64,000 nt of DNA, taken from the NCBI RefSeq assembly GCF_036226685.1, contig NZ_CP109009.1, positions 7,715,501-7,779,500 of the forward strand, read 5' to 3'. A program made the translations under genes and the position numbers. The DNA comes from Streptomyces sp. NBC_00690. GTDB lineage: Bacteria; Actinomycetota; Actinomycetes; Streptomycetales; Streptomycetaceae. Each line of letters opens with the position of its first letter. The first letter of the stretch is position 1. The notes beneath the pieces are model-generated. The model was not told where the DNA came from. It was given only the letters and a program-made list of their open reading frames with translations, and made no database searches. Of the stretch, positions 1 through 8,496 are shown one piece after another.

Positions 1-374
1 ATCTTCGGTGTGACGCTGCCGAGCCTGCGACTCAGCGTGGCACCCCAGCTCTGAGCGACATCCCCAAGACGCTGGTGGTTGACCTCGTGCAACTGGCGTC
101 CGAGACGACCTTCCCCGGTGAGGCTATCGCTCAGCCGGTACTCCACCTTGATGGTCCGGGTGGACCTCTCGGGTGCGAGCGTGGCGGAACCGTACCTAGG
201 CAGGGCCGGGAAACGAGAGCCGGGATGAGAAAGGTAGAGCGCATCCGTGAGCGTCGTCTTTCCGACGCCGTTGGCTCCGATCAGCACGCTGAAACGGCCA
301 GGCAAATGGCAGACCATCTCGCCGTCTGCGCTCGCCCGAAACCCGCTCACTGCGATACGACTCAGGTGCACCAT
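1..374 (-). CDS. OLD-family ATPase/nuclease, N-terminal part (runs off window)
   Basis: This is the first 124 codons of a gene that leaves the window at base 1. The protein opens MVHLSRIAVSGFRASADGEM and carries a Walker A P-loop, GANGVGKTT, near residues 33-41. That layout (a beta strand, an 'FR' element, then the P-loop close to the N-terminus) is typical of OLD/RecF-type ABC ATPases such as overcoming-lysogeny-defect nucleases. I start it at the ATG at 374; an in-frame ATG at 383 is the alternative. The TOPRIM nuclease part, if there is one, lies outside the window, so the subtype (for example Gabija GajA-like) cannot be told. Its position at the edge of a defence island fits an anti-phage role, but that is inference. 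Confidence 0.75.
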   Translation of the reverse strand, partial: MVHLSRIAVSGFRASADGEMVCHLPGRFSVLIGANGVGKTTLTDALYLSHPGSRFPALPRYGSATLAPERSTRTIKVEYRLSDSLTGEGRLGRQLHEVNHQRLGDVAQSWGATLSRRLGSVTPK

Positions 375-479
375 GCCCCCCATGGACAAGAAGTACGTGA
401 GTAGTCATCATCACCCCCAGCACTGACAACGCTCGTTCTCTTGTGATCACTGTGGTCTGACTGTGCCTGGGTTCCACCG

Positions 480-773
480 AACGCAGGATGGCTCCGTGTC
501 CCCTTCAAGATGATCTTCCTGGCGGACCCATCCAAGGTCACTCGGCGCAGGGCTATCCAGTCCGTCCTCGGCGGCGGGTCGGTCGCGCACGACTGCGGCG
601 AGCTTCTCCCCCTGGGCGTCGAAGGCGCCGAGGGCCGTTTCCTCCTTGGAGCGGGATTGGCGTAGGAAAGTGCTGCGCGACACTCCGGCGGCGGAGGCCA
701 GGTCGTCGAGGGTGACCTTGTCGAATCCGCTGCGGCACGGGTCGAAGGCGACCTCTGCCAGCCCACCGCACAT
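480..773 (-). pseudogene. decayed TetR-family regulator
   Basis: The minus strand encodes the DNA-binding end of a TetR regulator: GFDKVTLDDLASAAGVSRST, followed by an SKEE.ALGAFDAQGEKLAA stretch, is the classic TetR helix-turn-helix with its flanking helices. The protein is broken. The segment before the HTH lacks a few residues, the reading frame shifts after DRPAAEDG into a second frame reading WIALRRV, and the ligand-binding domain is absent. It is a remnant between the OLD-like gene and the pPIWI-RE operon and is unlikely to be functional. Confidence 0.65.
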
Positions 774-882
774 GGCGCTTTGTGCGCGGTGAGCTGCAGA
801 CGAAGACCTGATGATCACCGTCATCGGCAGACAGGAGGCGGGTCAGCTCCTCCTGGCATCACTACCGGCCCGTCGCGCGAGG

Positions 883-3825
883 CTACTCGTCAGATGCTTC
901 GTCTCCCTGTTCCTCGGGCGGTGCCGACCGTCGGTACTGGGGGTGGTCGAGGTCCATTTGCTTCGCTGCGTGCAGTGGGACGGGGTAGCGGGAGCGGTCG
1001 GCCCAGGCAATGGTCTGGTGACACAGGCGCGCGGTTGCCCGTGCGAGCGTCGTCCGGTCAACTCCATTGGCGACGCCGACTGGGTAGATTTCGGTCGCCG
1101 TGACGGCCCACCACGGGGACTTGAGCTCGTTCGTCTCCCGTTCCCCCTCCTCGCCGCCCTTGCCTGGATCGGCGTCCCAGCGAGTGATGGCCTTGCCCAG
1201 GTCCCCGCCCTTGGCCTGGTAGTTGCGCGGGATGTTGAAGAGGATCCAGAAGGGGTTGCCGAAATCCACTGCGGCGCGGTGCAGCTTGGCCGATGCGAAC
1301 AGGATGGACTCCTTCTCGGTGTCCGGGTCGCTCTCGCGGGGGACGGGAACGTACTGGGGTACCTCGTCCGAGTCGACGTTCATCCGGATGACGGCGGCCG
1401 GCCTCCTGCGCGGGGCGTTCTTGCCTTTGCCGTACCCAGGCAGCCAGGTGCGTGGATCGGTGATGTCCTCTTCCTGGTAGCTCTGGTTCTCGTTGTGCAG
1501 GCCCGTCCACATCCGACGGCAGGCGTGCCCGTCAACCATGACGACATAGCCCATACCGGGTTCCAGTTCGTCGCTGACCAGGCTGGCGAGGGCTTCTTCG
1601 ACATGGGCTGCTGCCTCTGCCCAGCGCTCCTTGTCCGTCTCGCCCTTGCCGTCGACATGGAGTGCGTAGTCACTGGCGTGGAAGGCGGTGATCGCCTCCC
1701 GGTACGGCACCCAGGCCCCGATGAGGGGGGTCCATGCTTTCATCGTCCAGGCATTGCCCTCCTCTTCCGGGGGGAATAGAGCGGTGGCGATGATGATGCG
1801 CTTGGTGTGTTTGCCGTCGGCGGTTTTGGTTTGCCGGCGGGCGTGGATGCCGCAGTAAACGAGCTCTCCGGCCTCTTGCCCTTTCTTGTCTTTCGCGAGG
1901 GCTCGCGCGAGGCGCTGGTCGATGATGCCGAGTGAGCGGTACAGGTCAAGAAGCGCCATGTAGGCGGCGTGATCTTTGCCCGGCTTCGGGGGATTGATCT
2001 CTGTGCTGGGATTTCCGAACGTCCCCGGTTTCATGCCCTTCGTGAACTGGCAGACGAAGTCCTTCTTGGCCAGGAAGCGGCGGACCTGGAACTTCCCGTC
2101 GTACCGTTCCTTGCGGAGCAGGAAGGCGGTTCGCTTCTCTCCCTCCTTCTTCTTGAGGGTCGGGATTTCGGTTTCGCACCAGAGGCCGACCATGACGTGT
2201 GAGTCGCTGTCGGCGAAGTCGTCTTCGAAGGATTTGAACTCCACGGCACGGTTGATGTCGTCGCCGTGTGAAAGGAAGCGCTCAGCCTTACGAAAGATCA
2301 CGCTGATGGAGGGGGTGAGGAAGACCTCTTTGCCAGGCTCCGGATCGCCGATGGGTGTGCCGTCCGGGAAGGCGAGGGAGAGCGCGTTGATCATTCGCAG
2401 GCGGGTGCTGTGGCGATACCACAGGCATACGATCCGCAGTTGCTCGAACCCTTGAGCGTTCACGGAGGCGGTGATCTCTTCGGGCGGGGGGAAGCCGATG
2501 CTGTGGAGGAGTTCGCCGGCTTCGATCCGGCTGGCCCGCTCCTGCGGCGGCATCTTCTGTTTGTCCGTGGGGCGTGGCTCGAAGTTCATCGGTTCCACGC
2601 TGAAGTCGACCCAGGTGGCCTTCTCGCCCAGCACCTTGGCGACGTGCTCGGCGAGGAGCCGCAGGTGAAGGGTGCCCGGTCCCGTGCCGACGGCGAAGTT
2701 GTCGTTCACCGGCATGAGCGGGCGGATGTCTCCGGCATCAGGGGTGATGAACGAAGGGAATTCCCCGTCGGCGGCGGCCTTCTCCAGCACGGCCCGTTCT
2801 TGCGTGACGCGTGTCTGCAGCTGCTGCAGAAGGCTGACGTCCATCTTGTCGCGCGCGAGCAGCTCCAGGGCGCGCTGGTTGACCTCTCGGACGCCGCCGT
2901 TGCGCGTCAGTTCGGTGTAGAGGATCGGAAGGCCGTCGCTGCCCTGGTAGACGTGGGTCGACTTGGCGGAGACCATGTTGTTGTGGACGCGGGTTACATG
3001 GGCGTCCAGGAAGATGACGGGGTCGGCGACGTTGGGCTCGGTCTTCATGGCCACTGAGAGCCGGGACATCGCGTACTGGGCCTTGGTGGCGGCGTACACC
3101 TCGGTCCCGCCGTCACGGACGTTGTACTTGCGCCCGAAGGGGTGGTCCCAGGCGATGAGCCCGCCTCTGCTGTCCGGGAGGTAGCTGACCTTCCGCTTGT
3201 TCGGGTTGGCTTTCCAGCCGATTGTGCGGTTCTTGTAGACCTGTTCGCCGGCGGCGTCGAGCTTGGGGGAGCCGTCCTTCTCCTTGGCGGGGACTTGCTC
3301 GGTGATCGGGACCAGGTCGTAGATGGTGAATTGCTGTTCGGCGAGCTTCTTCGAGATCACCCAGGGCACAGCCACGTACATCCAGTCGGGGCACTTCGGT
3401 TGTTTGCCCTGCATCGGCTTGAGGAACCGCGTCATCTCGAACTCCTGCTCAGTCGTGTTCGCGATGGCGTCGGCCACGGGCGGCACGTCGAGGAGGATGG
3501 CCTGGTCGGTGGACAGCCCCTTGCTGTAGCCGACGATGCACCGGAAGACGTGACGCAGAGTGTCGTCGTCGATCTTCTCCAGTGAGACCAGGTAGTTGAG
3601 GTACGGGTGGAGGTGGACGTACCCGCCCGTCTTGAATTTGAGGTAGGTGAGGGCGGTGGAGTACGGCAGATTCTTCTGCCTGTCGTCCCCGTTGCCCTTT
3701 ACCTTCTCCCATTCATCACGCACGCTTCGCGGGAAGATTCGTACGTACACCTTCTGGCCCTGGACGAGTGCGGGGGTGCAGCGCAGGGTGAGGGTACTCG
3801 GCAGGGAGGCGATGCTGTCGGTCAC
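883..3825 (-). CDS. pPIWI-RE family PIWI/RNase H-like protein
   Basis: A 980-residue protein of the prokaryotic PIWI-RE family, the core of a three-gene conflict system described by comparative genomics. The C-terminal RNase H-like domain is recognisable: a first strand VVMVDG followed by CRRMWTGLHNENQ, then an AAVIRMNVDS strand, and the closing signature PWWAVTATEIYPVG with RATARLCHQT and RYPVPLHAAKQMDLDHPQYR. These supply the conserved Arg and Glu that give the family its name. The N-terminal part fits the family X region and the middle a MID-like region. The start is taken as the GTG at 3825, preceded by an AAAGAG sequence. The open frame reaches further upstream but only overlaps the helicase gene, where its translation is Arg/Pro-rich and non-biological. 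It is last in the operon, 32 nt after the helicase. Guided nucleic-acid recognition is expected but not shown for this protein. Confidence 0.85.
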   Translation of the reverse strand: MTDSIASLPSTLTLRCTPALVQGQKVYVRIFPRSVRDEWEKVKGNGDDRQKNLPYSTALTYLKFKTGGYVHLHPYLNYLVSLEKIDDDTLRHVFRCIVGYSKGLSTDQAILLDVPPVADAIANTTEQEFEMTRFLKPMQGKQPKCPDWMYVAVPWVISKKLAEQQFTIYDLVPITEQVPAKEKDGSPKLDAAGEQVYKNRTIGWKANPNKRKVSYLPDSRGGLIAWDHPFGRKYNVRDGGTEVYAATKAQYAMSRLSVAMKTEPNVADPVIFLDAHVTRVHNNMVSAKSTHVYQGSDGLPILYTELTRNGGVREVNQRALELLARDKMDVSLLQQLQTRVTQERAVLEKAAADGEFPSFITPDAGDIRPLMPVNDNFAVGTGPGTLHLRLLAEHVAKVLGEKATWVDFSVEPMNFEPRPTDKQKMPPQERASRIEAGELLHSIGFPPPEEITASVNAQGFEQLRIVCLWYRHSTRLRMINALSLAFPDGTPIGDPEPGKEVFLTPSISVIFRKAERFLSHGDDINRAVEFKSFEDDFADSDSHVMVGLWCETEIPTLKKKEGEKRTAFLLRKERYDGKFQVRRFLAKKDFVCQFTKGMKPGTFGNPSTEINPPKPGKDHAAYMALLDLYRSLGIIDQRLARALAKDKKGQEAGELVYCGIHARRQTKTADGKHTKRIIIATALFPPEEEGNAWTMKAWTPLIGAWVPYREAITAFHASDYALHVDGKGETDKERWAEAAAHVEEALASLVSDELEPGMGYVVMVDGHACRRMWTGLHNENQSYQEEDITDPRTWLPGYGKGKNAPRRRPAAVIRMNVDSDEVPQYVPVPRESDPDTEKESILFASAKLHRAAVDFGNPFWILFNIPRNYQAKGGDLGKAITRWDADPGKGGEEGERETNELKSPWWAVTATEIYPVGVANGVDRTTLARATARLCHQTIAWADRSRYPVPLHAAKQMDLDHPQYRRSAPPEEQGDEASDE

Positions 3826-3857
3826 TGCTCTGATCTCTTTCGGGAGGTAGCGCTGGG

Positions 3858-6575
3858 CTATGCGGAGAGGGCGAGGTCGACGCCTGCGTAGGTCAGGAAG
3901 GCGTTGACGGCCTCGCCGTACAGTTCGGCCATCTGCCGCCGTTCTTCCGGCAGCCACCGGTTGGCCATGCGCTCGATGATGCTGGCCAGGTCGGAGCTCC
4001 AGGTCTCGTCGTGGAAGGCGTAGTCCACGAAGTGCAGCTCCATATTGGTTCCGCCGCGCCGTGCTCGGCCGGCGAGCTGGATGAGGGACACCAGCATTCC
4101 GGCGACCATCTGCTCCTGGAGGACGAGGTCCATGGTCGACAGCTGCGGAGAGGAACGCAGGATGGTGGCCAGGTGATCGCGTGCCGCGGTGCGGGCCGTC
4201 TGCAGAACCCCGGTGGGGTCTGCGGCACCGCCGGAGGGGAGTGAGTTGATGCCTGCGGCGTTGACGCTGCCGTACATCCAGGTGGGATCGTCGATGATCA
4301 GCGGCGGCCTCACGCACAGGTAGATCGAGTGAATGGCTGAGCGGAGATTGACGACAATGTTGAGCCCTCTGGCGATGTTAGCCAAGGGGGCGATGAGGAT
4401 GTCGCCGAATTGGGGGAACTCCTCGACCTCTTCGACGGTGATGCGGCGGACCAGTGACGGGTCGGGGAGATGACGGACGTTGCTGAGGCGGTCTTCCTCC
4501 CGGACGAGGACGCATACGCGGTGGGAGAGCCCCTTCGCTTTGGCCAGGCCGGTGGCGATGTGGCCGCACTGTTCGTAGCTGTTGGCCGTGAGGATCACGC
4601 GGGCTCGCGTTTCGTCCGACTTGGCCAGTCGCGCGAGCTTCCTCGACAACTTCGTCTCGTACAGACGTTCGCCGATTTCGCGCAGGGCTTCGGGCTTGTC
4701 GGAGGGGAATTGGCCGGCGATCGGAATGCGCTCTCCCTCCGCTCTGTGACCTTTCCTGTAGGTGACGGCCGAGGACTCGACCAGGATGGATTCCTCCTGG
4801 GCGTCCGTCATCCACCACATCACGGGAGCATGGACATGCTCCTTGACCGCCTGCGGGAAGTAGGCGGTGGCGGAGAGCCCGAAGATGGGCCGCTCCACAC
4901 CGGCGCTGATCAGTGAGACCAGTCCGCCGAGTTCTGACACGTACGTGTGAGGGTCGCCGGCCATGTGCTGGGTGGAGAGCTTGGCGTCCTTCTCCGGGTT
5001 CTTCATTCCGGTGACCCGGTATCCGTTGATCGGCCTACCGATCGTTCCGTGCGGGAGTATGTCGGCGATGCCGCCGGAGCGCATGGCGTCGATGATGCGG
5101 TTGGCGGAGAGCAGGCCGGAGTGCCGCAGAGACTGGGCAGTGTCGCGCAGTACGGCCAGGGACGAGTCCAGCTCGCTCATCAGCGTGCGGATGATGAGGT
5201 GGTCGATGGCCCGGTTGCGGGCGCGGCCGTCGCTGATCATCGGGGCGAGTGCTTCGTGGAGCCTGAGCTTGAGCTCGTCGCGCTGGTTGATGCCGCGCGG
5301 CGACACGACGGTCCCGAGGATACTGCTGACCCGCTCCCACTCGGGGTCCAGAAGCATAGGAGCTGGGGCCATGTCGTCGTCATTGATAACGTCAAGGCGA
5401 GGTGCGAGGGCGTTGAGCCGGTTGACAGCTTCACGGGGAAGCGGCTCCCCGTCACTGACCTGGTACTCGGGGAATAGGACGCCGATGAGCGCGCGGTCTT
5501 TGGAGTGAGGCAGGCGCCACCCTTCATAGTCGTACTCTTGGCGCAGCCGGGGGACTCTGGCGTCGTCGCGATGGTTGAGACGGAACGCCTTGGTGCACAA
5601 CCCGGTCAGCAGTGACTCGGCCATCAGCCGGACGTGGCTGACCGGTTCGATGAGTTGGTCCTCGAACCGCAGGGGAAGATGCTTGGCTGCTGTGTCGAGG
5701 ATCTGCGGTTCCGCGGTCCACGGGCGCCGGGAGTGCAGGTCGACTGTGGTGGCGCACCGGTCGACGGCGACGGCCTGGAAGGCGTCGATCTCGTCGATGA
5801 TGACGAAGTCACTGGCCCGCAGCACGAACTCGCGGACGGTGACGGAACGGACGGGGCGGCCGTCGATTTGGATGCCCACCCGCATGTTGCCCTGGATGAA
5901 GTTGTGGTGGTTGGTGACGATCACCGTGGCATCGGCTGCCTGATAGGCGGGTGTGAACTTGCCGCAGGTCGGGATCCAGGGGCAGGCCAGCATCCCACCG
6001 CCGCTGCGCAGACTCAGGCAGTTCTCCTTGCCGGGACGGTAGACCCCGGCGGAGTCGAGCCAGTATCGCTGCGCACACCCGTAGGCGAGGTGGTCGACGT
6101 CACGGCTTCCGCGCTTGCCCCACTCACCGGGGGCGTCGGGGTCTTCCTTGACCAAAGCGGCGTGCTTGAGGGCCCGCTCGTGGCGTGAGGACGGCGACAT
6201 CAGTGGGGCACACTTCGCCAGGTGCTCGGTCTTGCCCGCCTGGTGCAGGATTTCGAGGTCGTGGCTGATGTCCCAGACGGAGGCGAGCGTGGCCTTGACG
6301 TCGGGGACGAGGAGGGTGACGCGGTGGTTGTTGAGTGCGGCCCATGAGCCCACGATGCGGACCAGTACGGACTTTCCGGTTCCGGTGGGGGCGTGGAAGA
6401 TCTGGGTTCGGCCGGCCAGGAGGTCCAGCACGTCGACGGTGTCGGTGTCACGGGCTTTGACTCGGTCGAGCAGGCCCGTCAGGACCTTGTACAGCCAGGG
6501 GCCCGCCTCTGTGTCCTCGTACTGGGTGTCCAGGAGCTGTGCGATGCCCTTGAGCTCTTGGACGGTGACTCGCAC
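3858..6575 (-). CDS. DinG-like Fe-S helicase of the pPIWI-RE system
   Basis: A 905-residue superfamily 2 helicase. Walker A is APTGTGKS (about residues 62-69) and the Walker B/DEAD-like motif is VIIDEIDAF (about 258-266). Four cysteines between them (YGCAQRYW, ENCLSL, LACPW, PTCGKF, about residues 168-212) are spaced like the iron-sulphur cluster of DinG/XPD helicases. The C-terminal helicase half contains an LAGRARRGG motif VI. Burroughs and colleagues describe a DinG-type helicase as a standard partner of pPIWI-RE. The GTG at 6575 is the only sensible start I found, and it makes the gene overlap the upstream gene by 97 nt. It probably unwinds target or guide duplexes for the PIWI protein. 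Confidence 0.85.
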   Translation of the reverse strand: MRVTVQELKGIAQLLDTQYEDTEAGPWLYKVLTGLLDRVKARDTDTVDVLDLLAGRTQIFHAPTGTGKSVLVRIVGSWAALNNHRVTLLVPDVKATLASVWDISHDLEILHQAGKTEHLAKCAPLMSPSSRHERALKHAALVKEDPDAPGEWGKRGSRDVDHLAYGCAQRYWLDSAGVYRPGKENCLSLRSGGGMLACPWIPTCGKFTPAYQAADATVIVTNHHNFIQGNMRVGIQIDGRPVRSVTVREFVLRASDFVIIDEIDAFQAVAVDRCATTVDLHSRRPWTAEPQILDTAAKHLPLRFEDQLIEPVSHVRLMAESLLTGLCTKAFRLNHRDDARVPRLRQEYDYEGWRLPHSKDRALIGVLFPEYQVSDGEPLPREAVNRLNALAPRLDVINDDDMAPAPMLLDPEWERVSSILGTVVSPRGINQRDELKLRLHEALAPMISDGRARNRAIDHLIIRTLMSELDSSLAVLRDTAQSLRHSGLLSANRIIDAMRSGGIADILPHGTIGRPINGYRVTGMKNPEKDAKLSTQHMAGDPHTYVSELGGLVSLISAGVERPIFGLSATAYFPQAVKEHVHAPVMWWMTDAQEESILVESSAVTYRKGHRAEGERIPIAGQFPSDKPEALREIGERLYETKLSRKLARLAKSDETRARVILTANSYEQCGHIATGLAKAKGLSHRVCVLVREEDRLSNVRHLPDPSLVRRITVEEVEEFPQFGDILIAPLANIARGLNIVVNLRSAIHSIYLCVRPPLIIDDPTWMYGSVNAAGINSLPSGGAADPTGVLQTARTAARDHLATILRSSPQLSTMDLVLQEQMVAGMLVSLIQLAGRARRGGTNMELHFVDYAFHDETWSSDLASIIERMANRWLPEERRQMAELYGEAVNAFLTYAGVDLALSA

Positions 6576-7174
6576 CGTGCCGAGGCCGGGCCGGTGGTGA
6601 GGGCCGGAAGCGAGTCGTGGCCCAGCGGCTGGGTGAACGCGGGGAAGCGGGGGATGGTGACGCGTCCGTGGACGATCTCGTTGCCCTCGGTCCGCTCACT
6701 CGTCTCGTACGTCTGGCCCGGGGCTGCGAAGTCGTGGGGCTTGCGCCGGCTGCTCGGCCGCCGGAAGGGGGCGAGCAGGCTCTTCGCGTAGCCGAGGTAG
6801 TCCCCTCCCAGCAGGGGGTAGGCCGCGATGGCGGTGAGGGGGTCCCCGGCCAGGGTGAACAGCTGGAGGGCGGTCTCCTCTTCCTCCTCCTCGCCGGTGT
6901 CCATGGCCCCCAGGAGAATCCGGGCCGCCGAGGCGAACCGCTTCTCGTCGGCGAGGTCGGGCCTGCTGAGCTTCATCACCTCCGCCACAAGCAGCCGTTC
7001 CTCACTGCCCAGCTCACTCCACTGGTCCCACGCCTGTGGTTTGCAGCTGGCGAAGAACGCCGCATGACGGAAGGAGGCCAAGGGCTTGCCGTCGCTGTCC
7101 TGCTGCGGGAAGTAGTGCGCGGCGAGGGCTAGCGCAGCGCGGACGAAGACGTCTTTGGCGGTCGTCTGACTCAT
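6479..7174 (-). CDS. small helical pPIWI-RE operon protein (Y/Z-like)
   Basis: A 231-residue protein starting at the ATG at 7174, which overlaps the stop of the upstream nuclease gene (ATGA). The N-terminal two thirds (MSQTTAKDVFVRAALALAAH onward) is rich in Leu/Ala helices with an acidic GEEEEEE run, and has no enzyme motif I recognise. Position and size suit one of the small helical domains named Y and Z in pPIWI-RE islands, but I cannot tell which. The last 33 or so residues (SPSKSSRASHSSWTPSTRTQ and beyond) are Ser/Thr/Arg-rich and lie wholly inside the helicase overlap, so the natural C-terminus may be this odd tail or the result of an older frameshift. Confidence 0.6.
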   Translation of the reverse strand: MSQTTAKDVFVRAALALAAHYFPQQDSDGKPLASFRHAAFFASCKPQAWDQWSELGSEERLLVAEVMKLSRPDLADEKRFASAARILLGAMDTGEEEEEETALQLFTLAGDPLTAIAAYPLLGGDYLGYAKSLLAPFRRPSSRRKPHDFAAPGQTYETSERTEGNEIVHGRVTIPRFPAFTQPLGHDSLPALTTGPASARCESPSKSSRASHSSWTPSTRTQRRAPGCTRS

Positions 7175-8442
7175 GACCACACCACCCCGGCGCTTCGGCA
7201 GACCATCTGGGCGAATTCGGTCATGGTCGCGGCCTTCATTTTGTACTTGTGGCAGGTCACGGTCAGCAGGGGAATCTGGTCGGCCCGATGGTCGGGAACG
7301 ACGAGCCATTCGGCGCCGCCCTTGTCGCCCTCGTTGCGGTGCAGGCTCTCCGCGAGGACACGGGCATGGGTGTAGTCCTTCACATCGACGGTGAAGACGT
7401 GCGACCTCCCGTCAGGGCCCTTGACCTCGATGTGATGGTCGTAGGCATCGCTCATAGGCCAGAGCTTGACGGCCTCCTCCACATCCGCCTGCCCGGCGGC
7501 CAGCCGCTTCCTCAGAACGGTGTGGAGACGCAGCTCATGCAGGCCGGGTACACAGGTGTAGCGCCACACGCCGCGCTTGAGGGCCAGATGCCCTTCAGCT
7601 GGCTTTGCCTCCGGCACGGCACCGGTGGTGCCGAGCGAGAGCTCTGCCTCGTGCGGAGCGGGGACGTCGGGGCTGTCGGGGTGCAGCAGCGGCGCGTCTC
7701 CGGATGTGGGCCGGAACATGAAGCTGGCTCCCGTATCGGCGTGACGGTCGTAGAGGCAAGCGACGCGGTAGTACTCGCGGCCCGCGCTCATCCGCTTGCT
7801 GACCTTCATGGGCCACTTGCACACCGTGCAGGGAAACCACCAGGTCTTGTAGACGGAGTGGTAAGGGATCGCCCCGTAGTAGCCCATCGCGTTGAGGGGC
7901 AGGCCACGCTTGTTCAGCTCCTCGACCGTACCGGCGGGACACTCCACCAGCGTGGTGCGGTCCTTGACGTACTGGGCATCACCGCGGCCCTTGAGGATCT
8001 CGTACATCTGATCCTGATCGAGCTCGTCCTGGAGCTGCTCCTCGGAGAATCGCATGCGGCCGATCCGCCGGAGCCGCTGCAGAATCCGGTGCAGCTGGGA
8101 GGTCTCCCACTGCAGGTCGAAGGCGCTGCCGGTGACGCAGCCTTCGGCGTCGACGACTGGGAAGTCGAGCTCGCCGAGGCCGGATTGATCCAGCCAGGGC
8201 GGGAGCAGGCTGTTGATGTTGTCGCCCAGCTTTCGGCGGAACTCGCCGAACGGCAGATGTACTCCAGGGCCGTATGCGGCGAGCAAGTCACCGTGATACC
8301 GCATCAGCTTGTCCGCCCGGTCCCTCGGACTCAGGTCCGGTGCGGTGTTGGTCTGGCTGGCTTTGATGAAGGTGAGGTTGATCAGGCGGAACGCCTCGAA
8401 GTGAGAGAACGTCAGGCCGTCATCGTCGACAGGGGTCGTCAC
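7171..8442 (-). CDS. PD-(D/E)XK restriction endonuclease of the pPIWI-RE system
   Basis: A 423-residue protein. The C-terminal third carries a restriction-endonuclease-fold signature: a YTCVPGLHELRLHTVL helix with the first acidic residue near 301, WPMSDAYDHHIEV with an Asp near 325-330, and FTVDVKDYTH with the D-x-K pair near 348-351. This matches the nuclease described next to pPIWI-RE and DinG genes. A CTVCKWPM...YRVACLYDR segment in the middle (about 210-240) offers cysteines that could bind zinc. The start is a GTG at 8442 with a weak ribosome site. It is first of the four genes behind the XRE regulator and overlaps the next gene by 4 nt, so the set is probably translated together. It is the likely DNA-cutting effector. 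Confidence 0.8.
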   Translation of the reverse strand: MTTPVDDDGLTFSHFEAFRLINLTFIKASQTNTAPDLSPRDRADKLMRYHGDLLAAYGPGVHLPFGEFRRKLGDNINSLLPPWLDQSGLGELDFPVVDAEGCVTGSAFDLQWETSQLHRILQRLRRIGRMRFSEEQLQDELDQDQMYEILKGRGDAQYVKDRTTLVECPAGTVEELNKRGLPLNAMGYYGAIPYHSVYKTWWFPCTVCKWPMKVSKRMSAGREYYRVACLYDRHADTGASFMFRPTSGDAPLLHPDSPDVPAPHEAELSLGTTGAVPEAKPAEGHLALKRGVWRYTCVPGLHELRLHTVLRKRLAAGQADVEEAVKLWPMSDAYDHHIEVKGPDGRSHVFTVDVKDYTHARVLAESLHRNEGDKGGAEWLVVPDHRADQIPLLTVTCHKYKMKAATMTEFAQMVCRSAGVVWS

Positions 8443-8496
8443 AAGAGACGACCGTAGAGCACGGGTCTGACAATGGCCCCGGACCGCCCTAAACGA

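Noticed and set aside
811..1779. Long plus-strand reading frame (322 codons) opposite pPIWI-RE
   Set aside because: It is antisense to the well-supported pPIWI-RE gene and its product shows only the mirrored codon bias of GC-rich DNA. Several similar frames opposite other genes were discarded for the same reason.
3826..4317. N-terminal extension of the pPIWI-RE frame to 4317
   Set aside because: The extra codons lie inside the helicase gene and give an Arg/Pro/His-rich sequence; GTG 3825 with its ribosome site fits better.
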